From Sphaeroforma sirkka (lineage: Eukaryota; Opisthokonta; Ichthyosporea; Ichthyophonida), in assembly GCA_001586965.3 (NCBI GenBank), contig LUCW03001444.1, positions 5,001 to 30,276 on the forward strand: a stretch of DNA of 25,276 bases, read 5' to 3'. The notes below the pieces were generated by a model. That model was not told the DNA's origin. It was given only the letters and a program-made list of their open reading frames with translations, and ran no database searches. The position numbers and the translations under genes were made by a program. This document shows positions 1 to 10,583 of the stretch, one piece after another; the first letter of the stretch is position 1, and each line of letters begins with the position of its first letter.

Positions 1-66
1 GATAAATTGTATATTCGGACTCTTCAGACCCATTTACTAACATAAGATATTCATTTGTATATGCAG

Positions 67-3000
67 GGTACTGATTTCAACGCCGCTGATTTGAAAAAAC
101 TGGTACTTGGTTTCGAGAAGAAATTGTATAAAAATCAGCAAATGCGTGTGCGATACCCTGACGAACCCACAAAGTTTTTGGAGAGCGAAATGGATTTAAG
201 TGACGACATACAGGTAAGCGCCAATGTGTTGCATGGTGGTACTCTTTCATAGCTTAGAGGTCGATGGATTTTGTCATACAACGATAGAAGCTTATCGATT
301 AGTGGGTGTAATGTACTGTCCATCCATTTTAGCTTTGTTACCGACTGGTGTGACAATCGAAAAATAAGCTACTTCAGATAGAGTATGATGCGCTTGAGAG
401 GCGCGCGCTTGCTTAAGTATTACCTGGGATTCATCAGGACGTCGCAATATTTCAATGGAGTGTTCGAACTTTTTCTGATCCACGAGACACTATATTGAAC
501 CGTGTATGTAGCCGGGTTGCATTGGTCCCTTCGTGAGCCAGACTTATGGACAGTTTGATTCTAACCTAATGTGCTATCGATGCGTTTATATTAGGGATTG
601 AACGTCATCGCTACAGCACCCGATCTCTTCGCAACCTTGGTACAACTTAAGGTGCTGCCGTCTATCCTTGGCCTGTTATCACACGACAACACGGACATCG
701 CCCTCTCTGCAGTTGCACTGCTGAGTGAAATCTTAGACGCAGATACTCTGAGTGAAAGCCCTGAAGACGCGGAAATATTGCTCAAAGCCATGCACGATGC
801 ACAGCTGCTGCCCTTGTTGTTTCAGAATCTGGAACGGCTGAATGAGAGTAACAGAGAGGATGCCGAGGGTGTACACAAAACACTGACTATACTAGAGAAT
901 CTTTGCGAGATCGACGATAACACTCCGAGTTTGATGTTGAAAGGAACCAGTAAGCTACTCTGTCGATGATTGCATGTTTGTCCTTTGGCATATGATCGTT
1001 CCCACGGTCGCTAATAGGTTTCGAATGAGAAATTTTAGAATCACTAACAAGCTTGAACATCTGCAGATTTGAGTGTGAACATATGAATGTTTGTCACAGA
1101 ATGTAATCTAATATTATGCATATTTGGCACTCATAGAGATGCTACCGTGGATTCGTCGGAGGCTCCTCACCAAGGGACTTGATGCTAATAAATTATACTG
1201 CAGGTATGTACTAAATATCATGCTATTGCTTGCGGGACATGATTATTATGGTCATTTTTGGATCGAGTAGTTTCTTCTGCTAGAAACGGATTTCCTTCCC
1301 AAAGCTGTACAATTTAATAGTTCTCATGATCGCTACAAGGCTGATTAAACCTCGCTTTGACAATTTAACTTACAGTGAGCTGCTATCTATAATACTACAA
1401 ATTTCGAAAGAAGCGAGGCGGAAGTTGGCGACCGAGAATGGAATTGACGATTTGTTACGAATTTTAGCCGTATGTTCTCCCCTTTTTTGTTGGTATTCCT
1501 GTTTTTGTTGGCTGCTCAAATGGAAGTTTATATACGCGTATGTTGGCGAAATATATTCGTGATCTTCTAGCTAGCTATGCCGGCCCTTCCAACAATGTGC
1601 GCGGCTTCTCACGCATTGTCATTGTTTGCATATTGATTTTGGATCTTCTTATTCAACCTCGTAGGGCTACAGAAATAAAGATCCTCAGACACCAGAAGAG
1701 GTGGAGTACTTGAATAACCTGTTCGACTCAGTCACTACCACTCTACTCGAGTCCGAAGGTAAGAAGCACTTTCTGCAAGGAGAGGGTGTGGAGCTGATGA
1801 TTATCATGTTGAGAGAAAAGAAAATGGCCGTGTTCGGTGCTATGAAGGCACTGAGTTTTGCCACGACCGGCGATGAGGTGGCTATGTGCAAACGATTTGT
1901 GGATAAACGAGGACTGAAGTCATTGTTTCCCCGGTTCATGAAGGTACCCAAAAATGCCAAGGGAGTGGCGGATAAAGGCGAATACGAAGGTGAGCTACAT
2001 TGGTTGCCCACTTTGGCATCACACTGAGTAGTTAGCTGTCATTTGATTGAGCTTGTATGTATCTTAGTGAGTATTGTTTTTTAATTGCGTATATTGCACT
2101 AGTGGTCGGTGGTGCCCATTGCTCGGTCAGTGTTGCTGCGTATCTCGCTGAGTCTCTTTATGTATGTTGTTGGTATACTTTGACATATAGAACTCAAAAC
2201 TACATATATCTGCTATCTAAACCAGTGTGCCATTTACTAAACCGCCCTTTTTGACATTTTATTCGGTCTGCACAGAACATGTATGTTCTGTGCTTAATTC
2301 TTTACTCAGAAATATCCGGGACTCGACGCTGCGAAATCGGCTGCTTAACAAATTCGTAGAAGATAACTTTGCTAAGGTACGCATAATCAATCAGCTGAAA
2401 TTCGCGAGCTGTATTCATACAAAAAATAGTCGCAAAATTTACATATGTATCATCATTCTCTGAAGCCATGGCTTCTTGTGGTTGTTCGAAACGTACATCG
2501 AACTATTTATCGTCAATCAACAATACTCGGTAGCAACTCGGTTGATTTACTGAATTTATTGTAGAAGCTGACGCTGGCACACGCTCACCCGGCTGCTTCC
2601 AATGATATTCAATCTTCCAGGTTGAACGGCTGATCGAGCTACACATGCAGTATAGCGAGAAGGTAGCGAAAGAGGACCATGAAATCGCCAGGGAGACAGT
2701 CGCGTATCTTGCTGAGGAAAAATCGAAGGGAGAGGAGAATCCCGAGGTTCCACCGGAGATGACTGACATGTTCTACCTGAAGCGCTTAGAGAATGGGCTA
2801 TGTTGTCTACAGCTCGTGGACTCAATTATTGCAGAAATTATGGTGGCGGGAATACCACAGGTAAGTGTTCCACTCAATGTATTCTTGACTATGAATTGCA
2901 AGAGATTGTGTAGCTGTGCATATACGATCGCTGGTAGTGACTGTGTATCTGTTGTTTCGCAAACCATGATCGAATATGGCTCTTTTCCGGAATTTAGTTT

Positions 3001-3604
3001 GTCAGTCTGTCATTATTCTCGATTTTTTTACTGCTTGACTACAGAGGGATTGAGAGAATAAGTAGAAATACGGCCTGTTATATCAGATTTCAAATTCTGC
3101 ATGCTTGCACCCAAACAGATACGAGGGAAAATCAAGAAGTTGCTCGCTCAACAAGAGCGGTCCCTATACGGGGTCATCGATGTACTTGACGGTATGTCAT
3201 CTGCTGTGGCTTTCATTATGAGGCTGTTGTTGAATGTGGAACTAGCAAGCCCGATAAATGAGGTTGTACATGCGGAGATCTCGTGTATGTGCATGTTGTT
3301 AGTAGTATCTCTTATGTTTGTTTACTTTTAGTGTTCACATTTCAAAATACGCCAGATGCCGCGAGGAGTGGACACGATTAGTTCATGAAACTCTCGTAGC
3401 ATATCCTATTGATCACATAATTTAGACACAACACAGCAATACTGATTTCTTTGTCATGTGACTTTCACTTCAGAATTTGCTTCGATGATGGGCGAGGAGA
3501 CAACGCTTAACAGTGCGTCCACAGCCAAGGTGTCGAGAGAAAAGGCGCATATACAAGATCTTGTCAGCAAATTGCAGGATGGTGGAATGTCGTCAAAAGA
3601 TTAA
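67..3604 (+). CDS. CTNNBL1: Beta-catenin-like protein 1, nine 3' exons (5' end outside window)
   Basis: This is a nuclear armadillo-type helical-repeat protein that associates with the Prp19/CDC5L spliceosome complex (family knowledge). Exons read from the sequence: 67-213, 595-949, 1137-1203, 1376-1469, 1665-1989, 2276-2376, 2621-2860, 3119-3191, 3474-3604. Every intron is GT-AG, and the phases (0,1,2,0,1,0,0,1) join without a break into 510 codons ending in TAA at 3602-3604. Recognisable family blocks are LKKLVLGFEKKLYKNQ, FLESEMDLSDDIQ, LLSHDNTDIALSAVALLSEI, NLERLNESNREDAEGVH, DANKLYCSELL, LREKKMAVFGAMKAL, LLNKFVEDN and FYLKRLENGLCCLQ. The human protein is about 563 residues, so only the N-terminal 50-80 residues lie upstream of position 1. 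The ATG at 55 is intronic and is not the start, because an acceptor AG sits at 65-66. No premature stop is seen, so the gene looks functional. Confidence in the family is high; individual splice sites rest on consensus and phase only. Confidence 0.95.
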
Positions 3605-5140
3605 ACACCATTCATAGATACTTACGCGATACTGTGTATGTGGGCATTTAATATTCAGCTTTGGTTGATTTTTGAATCCAAGACACTCAAGGAGTTGGCG
3701 TGTGTGCGTTCGGGATGTCACAGCATAATTTGAATTAGGTACTGGCCCACGTTCTGTCGTTAGAAACTTGCTCTCTAACCCCCACTATACTAAACCCTGA
3801 ATATTGAGTCAATGTATTTGAAATATACCCTACATTAGCGCTCTTGATTATTTGCGTTAATTCTCCTTAAAATCTAGTTTTTGAAGGCTGAGTAACGAGC
3901 GAGCCATAAATGTTGTGTAGAACAGTTGACCAGGCATAATTGGGTGAAGGTAGCATGCCAAAGTTTAAACCGAATTTGTCCTTGGTAAAATACAACAATA
4001 GTGTGCGATGCTCCGACGATAATTTTTCAAACAGCGATGTTTAGAATCTCCTATTATGCGCAGTTTGCGATGAAAGAAATGTATTACAAATCGAAAATAC
4101 TAGTTGACTTGAGTGTACATAATTGTGCAAGTGACAAATGCCAGGAAATTAATACTCAAAATTTCGTGGCAATTATTTTCAAACAACATGAATTCATATA
4201 CATGTCTCGAAGATAGGTCAAGGCAGGCAAGCTGATGCAGGAGTGTTCTGAAATACAATCGACTTGAATAGCGTTGTATTTCCACTGACGAGCAGTAATA
4301 TGTCGTTCTTAAAATTTATGCACATTGTCATACAATACATGGGTGTTTCATGGTATCCTCAGAGAATTCTGAGAGGCGGTTGATAGAAATCCAATGCACG
4401 GGCTCTAGCACATGTGCAGAGAAAACTTAAAATATATATTGGTCGAGGTGGATCATAGACATACGATTAAATAATTGAGAACTTGTATTGACTGCGGTTT
4501 GTGTATGGCTTTTTGAATCTAAAGCTTATCTTTCAAGCGGTAAAAAAAATGCTTGGCTCGTTATAAAGTCATATTATTTGTCATCACCAGCCACCTCTAA
4601 AATACAGCATACATGCGTAATATCGCGTGCGAATTCAAACATGGAATAATGTGATGAATATCAGATGATTAATAAAATTAGCTTCCCTAATAAGAATCGG
4701 TAGTATGTAGATTAGTGCGAGTGAGTGTGATCGTGCTACTACTGGTATGCTTCTATAGGCATGAATGTGCACTTTTTCTTTCTAATTAATGACCGTTTTG
4801 GCATACTCGGAAGATTAGGCTACAAGTCCATAGCCGGGCCCATAACATTTTACTGTACAATCTGGCATTTTGAGAGTGATGACTTACATCAGCGATTTCT
4901 TGCAGGCATCGGCCCTTATGTTGGCAGAATAGCCTATATATCTTGGGGTGGTTTACGAACAGATAAATAAGTAGATTATCACTTTGGGTTCTTAGGGCAA
5001 CAAATTAAAAATACTCAAGATGATCGCATCGTAACTATATTGGTGCTAAACTTAAACCAAGGAAAAGGGACGGGTCTCGATCCTCCAATCAGTAGACTAT
5101 ATCAGTTCGCAAGTTAAATTGAAAATTTTCAGAACTTAAA
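3605..5140. other. Intergenic stretch, no gene seen
   Basis: AT-rich sequence between the CTNNBL1 stop and the minus-strand exons that follow. Short open frames exist (for example near 4001-4216 and 4761-4970), but they lack recognisable motifs, convincing splice signals or coding-like composition. I see no clear AATAAA close behind the CTNNBL1 stop. No repeats, RNA genes or retroelement pieces were recognised. Confidence 0.6.
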
Positions 5141-5902
5141 TCAAGAGTAGCTGATTTGGAAAGTAGAGATTTCACCGATAACAGTATCTTCCATGCAAAC
5201 CAATATGTGTGTAGTCTTCGAAAACAGACTTCCTAATAACCTTGTTTTGTTCTTGAAACTCTGCAGATTAGTTGCAAGCCACCTCAAATAATCTTTTCTA
5301 TAGTGCACATGCTGCCAATGCATATTGATATTGGTAAGATTCAGATTCTGTGCCTGCTAATAAAAAACAGGAATGCAAATAGAACATGTTTATGTGTACG
5401 TATGCCAGTTGGTGTCAGTTCTGCCCGAAACGACACCCTTAAAAAATTCTCGTGGACATATACATCTTAACTGAACTTACGCTCATACAACACTCTCCAG
5501 CAGTGACCTCCTGAAACTTAAGAATCGACTTATTGAACCTAGTCGCCAAAGATGGAAGATTTGTTCCTTCAAATAGGTCACTATCGATCAGTTTTGTGAA
5601 CATTTTTTCAGCCTCGTAAGCACAAATTCCACTCTTGCATGCGTACCTCACAACGTAATACCATTTTCATTGCACATAACTGTCCCGATTCATGTAAACA
5701 TGTGATTGTTGCAACATGCGCCTTGTCTTGTACATGTTACGCTCTAATCTTCCCTCTCGTTGTTCCTGTGTCTCATCCGCCAGGGCCCGCCCCTGCTGTG
5801 CATCAGAAATTGTAGTACTGTCACTGTTGTCATTGCTATTGTTATTGCTGTTATCTTCATCACTTTTGTGCTTTCTTTCAGTTCGTATAATTGCTCCCCC
5901 TA
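5141..5902 (-). pseudogene. Unrecognised two-exon minus-strand gene fragment with an in-frame TGA
   Basis: Read on the minus strand, an exon runs from about 5902 to 5481 and ends at a strong donor (GTAAGT, 5480-5475). After a 127-bp intron with a T-rich acceptor (...TTATTAGCAG), a second exon at 5353-5141 continues in phase 0 to a TGA stop. The first exon encodes an Asn/Ser/Asp-rich low-complexity stretch and then a charged helix-like segment (TQEQREGRLERNMYKTRR). After that comes a TGA at 5669-5667, and the same frame continues with coding-like sequence containing YACKSGICAYEAEKMFTKLI. The second exon contains HYRKDYLRWLATNLQSFKN. A possible acceptor (TTAATAG) just before 5902 would place the neighbouring copia LTR in the upstream intron. 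I do not recognise the family. The lone TGA suggests a pseudogene; a sequencing error or recoding is possible but has no support here. Confidence 0.4.
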
Positions 5903-5919
5903 TTAACGTACAGACCCAG

Positions 5920-6395
5920 TGAGAGACTACAGGTCTCAGGTCAGATTTTACAGCAAGAAACCATCTTTGATTTATGGAAGTCATCAGAGTTAGCTCACTC
6001 CTGAGTACTGAGTCATCAGAGTTAGCTCACTCCCGAGAGCTAATCAAGTTGCTCAAATTACTCTCAAGAGTTAGGTTATCACGTAACCGACTTCCGAAAG
6101 CAGATTAAGTTTCTCAACCGATTCCCAAGAGTGGATTAAGCCTGTCAACCGCAATATTCTAATAATAGCTGCGGTTCTATGTGAGTCACAACCTATACGG
6201 AAAAGCATCATGTGATCAGTGTGAGATTTAGTTGCAGAGAAGTGAAATAGAAAAGCATCGAAGTGTTAAAGTGTTCCGCATAAGGTTTTCATACTGACCA
6301 TATGAGTTTTTACCCTGGCCAGCCCGAGCGGCTGAACACTAGCACAAACACCTTAGGTGTAAAACTAAAGGTGATGTCAGAAATAAATATATACA
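5920..6395 (+). repeat. 5' LTR of the copia element
   Basis: It matches 22963-23416 almost throughout, with a roughly 22-bp length difference from a rearranged block near 5960-6010. The block begins TGAGAGACTACAGG and ends ...TATATACA, matching the TG...CA convention. It contains AATAAA near the 3' edge (6382-6387), a usual LTR polyadenylation cue. An internal array of roughly 30-bp degenerate units lies between about 5981 and 6152. GAGAC and GTCTC near the start form a short inverted repeat. The gag start follows 75 bp downstream; I could not assign a primer binding site in that gap. Confidence 0.75.
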
Positions 6396-6469
6396 TTTGC
6401 ACTTTATTTAAAGTCTACTACATTGTACTCTAACAACTTGTCAGGTCACTCTAATCTCGCGCTATCAAT

Positions 6470-7263
6470 ATGCCCACTGTGAACTATAAGGATATTAAGA
6501 CCACCACTATTCTCGAATCGAAGGTCGACTGGCTTCCTAGGAAAACCCAGACAATTCTATCCGTGAATTGTGAAAGAATCCCAACAATATTGACCGATCC
6601 GACCCCGTCTAGAGGCAACCGATGGACACCCAAGGAAATCGCTGAAGCATATCGGATTATCAACCGCACCTTATCTCCACTGCTGCAAACGGAGATCAGC
6701 CAATTCATTGATAAGCCGTGGAAAGCTTTTGCCGCACTGAAACGCAAGTTTGAAGCCCTGACCGAAGATGATATCCAGACATTAGAAGGAAAACTGAACC
6801 GCATCACGCAAGAACGAAACGAATTTTACGCCAGCCTTATCAGTCGTCTCAACACGGCATATGTGAAATTCAAAAACGCCGGAGGTACGAAGTCTAACAA
6901 CAGTCTATACGCTATCCTACGGCAGGCTGTGAACGACGAGAATCAGACTGTTAAGATTACCTTAAAGACACCCGCTATGATGGCCATGTCGTATGATAAG
7001 CTCACCACGTATCTTATCGCGTTGGATCCAGATGAAAGTGACCCATCAACCATTGTGCACGGTGCGCATGCAGCTATATCGACAGAAATTGCGCATTCTG
7101 CAATAATCGTGGGCATTCCATCGGGCAATGCCGTAAGCTACAAGCGCTAATCAAATCATGCGTTGCTGGTAACCCACATAATCAGGGTCGTGACCACGAC
7201 GGCCGTAAACGTTACGATCGACGGATTGACAAATCTGGTCCTCGTCATGACATGAGAGACTAG
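6470..7263 (+). pseudogene. gag: Copia Gag with zinc knuckle in a shifted frame
   Basis: An open frame from ATG 6470 to the TAA at 7148-7150 encodes 226 residues. The pattern is that of copia Gag capsid (family UBN2/retrotran_gag type): Trp-rich helices (RWTPKEIAEAYRI, DKPWKAFAALKRKF) and a LNRITQERNEFYASLISRL segment. The nucleic-acid-binding zinc knuckle (CX2CX4HX4C) lies at 7090-7131 in another frame that opens only after the TGA at 7039-7041 and runs to the TAG at 7261-7263. That knuckle reads CAFCNNRGHSIGQC, with all four ligands present. A frame change of -1 (or +2) between about 7042 and 7085 would join the two. No clear slippery heptamer is visible, so a decay frameshift is the simpler reading. 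The product would form the particle and bind element RNA. Confidence 0.75.
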
Positions 7264-7670
7264 AGATTTTAAGTCCAAGAACAATAACAAGCATCGCCGA
7301 CCTGATTCGAATCGCGACTACCGTACTCGTGTGGAACAGTACAACAGAAACAAACAGCTACCAATACCGCTACGATAATCACGATTATCAGGACAGACAG
7401 GACTACCGAGTAGATAGGTACAATAGTTGCGACTACGACGATGGTAGATATCCACGAGATACCCCACGAGCACAAGACATTGACAGAACATACAGATCCC
7501 AGAGCAATCGACGCCAATCTCAGGATGACAGACAAGACAAAGCTATGTCAGTACAAGTATCTGATGACCAGCTACCTGCAAATAGACAGATTGCATTCTC
7601 CACAATTAACCCTACAGTCGACAACAAGGAGGTGAATGATCAGTCAGATAGAGATTCCAGAGGTGGATAC
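7264..7670 (+). pseudogene. Copia Gag-protease linker, hydrophilic Tyr/Asp/Arg-rich
   Basis: The frame that opens near 7329 encodes a very polar stretch rich in Tyr, Asp, Arg and Gln (motifs such as YRYDNHDYQDRQDYRVDRY). It continues in the same frame into the protease and pre-integrase region, interrupted only by the TGA at 7671-7673. Between 7264 and 7329 another frame carries similar basic sequence (KNNNKHRRPDSNRDYR), which points to one more small indel. Linkers of this composition between zinc knuckle and protease are common in copia polyproteins. No enzymatic motif is present. Confidence 0.55.
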
Positions 7671-8030
7671 TGACTAGCTTGCGACAGTTGCGCCACCATA
7701 CACGTACTTTCCTATAAGTACCACAAACATCATCGCGTCAGCAACATGCGCATTAATGACCGGTATGCGATCGAAGTAGCTGATGGTACAGTCATTTATC
7801 CGAAGTATGTGGCTCAGCTAGGAAACTTGGGGGACGTACTCATGGATACGACATTTAAAACTGCACTACTAAGTATCAGCCTACTCTCAGCGCGACACTA
7901 CTCATTTAAATTCACCAACAACATGATGTACATATTACCACCAAGCTTTGAAACCATTACCGTACATGAAAAGCACAGAATATACTGTGTGCACATCGAC
8001 GACACAGCTATAACTACAGTGGAACCATCG
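7671..8030 (+). pseudogene. Copia aspartic protease, stop at conserved Trp and altered active site
   Basis: Copia proteases carry a W-x-x-DSGA-type active site. Here the Trp position is a TGA stop (7671-7673), and the triad reads DSCATIH with Asp at 7683-7685 and Cys (7689-7691) in place of Gly. Downstream, the flap and C-terminal pattern is kept: YAIEVADGTVIYPKYV, then LGDVLMDTTFKTALLSISLL, matching the usual ADG...V and DVLYVP...NLLS blocks. The protein would cleave the Gag-Pol polyprotein within the virus-like particle. The stop and the Gly-to-Cys change both argue that it is dead. The frame continues into the pre-integrase zinc region. Confidence 0.75.
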
Positions 8031-8790
8031 CTGGAGAAAGCCAACCAGATTTTATGGCACAACAGGCTCGCGCACCCCAGCTACGTCCCAAAAGATTTAC
8101 CTTACATAAGGCAACCAGACGAACGATGCAAAGCATGCACTATTGCTAAGAAGAAGAACAAGAATACAAACAAGGAACGACAGCACGAACCTACTACAGA
8201 ACCTCTCGAGAGTTAGTCTTCGTGGACATAATAGGACCGTTCGTAACGTCAATAGGATCCAACACCCACTCTGTATCAATCATAGACGATTTTTCTAGTA
8301 TGGCCAAAGAGTATCCGATCCGCGATATGAAAGCGACAACAATTTTAGATGCTATGTTACACACCTTTGATGAATGGTACATCTTAAGTCATCGCCGAGT
8401 TCGGTGCATACAAATGGATCGAGGCTCACAGTTTACAGCAACCGTAACGAGGTGCATGCTTGCGTATTTGGGATACTGCTCGAGATACGCACCTATGGCC
8501 ACGCCATGATACTCCAAGGTACACTGGTTCCTAGAATGCTTGCACACCTGAAGTATGCACGTCCACCGACTACTATGTGGGCTGAATCACTGATTCAACC
8601 CACCAACATATACAATGCTATACCCACCAACGAGAAGAGCTCATCCCCATACGAGAGGTTTACAGGATACGCATTTCCGACAGATATGTTCAGAACATGC
8701 GGGTTTCACATCGCATACAAGTACCGTGTTCCAGACGGCAAACTCGACGACAAAGCACAGGATGGCATTCTTCTTGCGCAACCCTTATAA
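8031..8790 (+). pseudogene. Copia integrase, frameshifted with changed catalytic core
   Basis: An HHCC zinc module opens the domain: LWHNRLAHPS and then CKAC near 8130-8140. The frame stops at TAG 8214-8216, and the catalytic core resumes one frame over with VDIIGP (first Asp, 8225-8227) and IIDDFSS. The second acidic site is QMDRGSQF (Asp 8417-8419), where the family usually has SDNGGEF, so neighbouring residues are changed. That frame stops at 8507-8509. The rest continues in a third frame with MWAESLIQPTNIYNAIPT and FRTCGFHIAYKYRVPDGKLD, matching the post-catalytic FWAEA...NR.P and L..FGC...KLD blocks. The catalytic Glu (usually NG.AER) is not recognisable. It would insert the cDNA into the genome; it is inactive as read. 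Copia homology ends close to 8790. Confidence 0.8.
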
Positions 8791-9159
8791 GCCCACACAC
8801 TCAAACACAATTGCACGCGCATCCCCCTCACAACGTATACAACCACCCACACACAGATGCGAGCCGATCTCAGGCAGCGCGCCATACCAGACTCAGTCCT
8901 GGACACAGCAGCTGCGGATGGGCCATCGGTGGATGAGATGAAGAAGTACAACAACAGCTTAACCAAAGCAGGCAATGCGCTAGACACCTTCTTCACCCCA
9001 CGCACACTGGATGTGCTGGTGCTGGCCACAGCCACGGATCCCAAGAAGACTATGGACGCGTTGAGGTTGATGAAGGATGTGGCAGAGACCTTCGAACTGC
9101 TCATTACTATGCATACCCTGGCCATTGCAACTGCGGCAGGCACGCGTGCGCATGTGTAA

Positions 9160-9310
9160 AGGGGTGTTTGGATGTGGGTGGATGTGTGTTTGTGTGTGTT
9201 TGGATGTGTGGATGTGTGTTTGTATGTGTGTAGATATGTGTTTGTATATATGTACACGTGTGTTTGTATATATGTAGATGTGTGTTTGTATATATGTGTA
9301 TATATCCGTA
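9160..9310 (+). repeat. TG-rich microsatellite in the first PPR-like intron
   Basis: Degenerate (TG)n with interspersed TTTGTATATATG and GGATGTG units, directly after the exon donor. On the minus strand it gives Thr/His/Ile/Tyr-rich false coding frames. No function is inferred. Confidence 0.9.
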
Positions 9311-9478
9311 TTGTATACTGAGACACCTATATCCGCGTTACGTCTCTGTGTTTCTGTACATTCTGCTTTGAGAACATTGTCATCTCATCTTATTTTATCG
9401 ACCAAATGGTATCCTTACAATGATACCCCTCGAAAGGGGGTCATTTATTAGACTCATCCTACTACGCCCAATAGACAC

Positions 9479-10189
9479 AGGAACACATCCAATACACTAA
9501 TCCTAGCACACCCAACACAGGCGTGTACGCGTGCGATAGAAACAGGAACACATCCAATACACTCATTCTAGCACACCCAACACAGGCGTGTACGCGTGCG
9601 ATAGAAACAGGAACACATCCAATACACTCATCCTAGCACACCCAACACGGCGTGTATGCGTGCGATAGACACAGGAACACACCCAATACACCCATCCTAG
9701 CACACCCAACACGGCGTGTATGCATACGATAGACACAGGAACACATCCAATACACTCATCCTAGCACACCCTACGCAGGCGTGTATTCGTACGATAGAAA
9801 TAGGAACACATCCAATACACTCATCCTAGCACACCCAACACGGCGTGTATGCGTGCGATAGGCACAGGAACACATCCAATACCCTCATCCTAGCACACCC
9901 GATACAGACGTGTATGCATGCAATAGACGCAGGAACACATACAATACACTCATCCTAGCACACCTAACACAGGCTTGTATTCGTACGATAGAAATAGGAA
10001 CACATCCAATACACTCATCCTATCACACCCGATACAGGCGTGTATGCATGCGATAGACACAGGAACACATCCAGTACACCCATCCTAGCACACCCGATAC
10101 AGGCGTGCATGTGTGCGATAGACACAGGAACACATACAATACACTCATCCTAGCACACCCAATACAGGCGTGTATGCGTGCGATAGAAA
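9479..10189 (+). repeat. Minisatellite, eleven units of 63-66 bp
   Basis: Unit starts read directly at 9479, 9543, 9608, 9672, 9736, 9801, 9864, 9930, 9996, 10060 and 10125. Each unit begins (C/T)AGGAACACAT and carries a CATCCTAGCACACCC block and a CGTGTATGCGTGCGATAG block with point changes. The array fills the end of the intron before exon 10204-10335 and stops at 10189. Units lack the constant-repeat/unique-spacer pattern of CRISPR: all parts vary together. Confidence 0.95.
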
Positions 10190-10329
10190 CGCCGGCGTCT
10201 CAGTTCGAGGGCCAGGAGTGGTATCCGGAGAAGCTGTGGGTGTAGATGGAGCAAGGGTTGGCCGAGCATCAGCAGGGAGTGGTCGACAGCGAACTCTCGC
10301 TGGACGTGCTGAATCTGGCCATCAAGCAC

Positions 10330-10482
10330 AAGCGGGTATGAGTCAACCCCTAAAACCCTAGATGAGTGAGTAATCACAAGCGAGTGTGTGGCAAACCCCA
10401 AAACCCTAGATGAGCGAGTGGGTGTGTTAAGCACCAGCGAGCACGAGTCAAACCCTGAAAGTCTAGATGAGTGAGTGTGTGT
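10330..10482 (+). repeat. Three-unit tandem repeat of about 50-57 bp starting at an exon end
   Basis: Three degenerate units, each beginning AGCG(A/G)G and containing CCCTAAAACCCTAGATGAG or a variant. The first unit overlaps the last bases of the exon and its donor (10331-10340). The CCCTAAA-like core resembles plant-type telomere repeat on the reverse strand, probably by chance or by ancient seeding. Confidence 0.75.
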
Positions 10483-10551
10483 GGCAGTATGTGCTTGCAG
10501 GAGTATGTATATTGATAGGTAGCGCGTGGAGGAGTACGGATGAATCAGTGC

Positions 10552-10553
<2 letters not shown>

Positions 10554-10582
<29 letters not shown>
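10554..10582 (+). repeat. (TG)n microsatellite
   Basis: A near-perfect GT dinucleotide run of about 29 bp within the PPR-like intron. The remainder of this intron (10583-10961) shows only a weak duplicated segment around 10757-10850 (GATTAGCCAAGTTT versus GATTAACCAGGTTT) and no gene. Confidence 0.9.

Positions 10583-10583
<1 letters not shown>

Noticed and set aside
55..66. ATG at 55 as the start of CTNNBL1
   Set aside because: The bases are intronic: an acceptor AG lies at 65-66, and the family protein has conserved residues further upstream.
8706..9326. Long minus-strand frame of 206 codons
   Set aside because: It runs across the copia integrase end, the PPR-like exon and TG-rich DNA in antisense; its Thr/His/Ile-rich half is just the microsatellite.
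9479..10189. Regular repeats that could be taken for a CRISPR array
   Set aside because: Whole 63-66 bp units repeat with scattered point changes; there are no constant repeats with unique spacers, and the setting is a eukaryotic intron.
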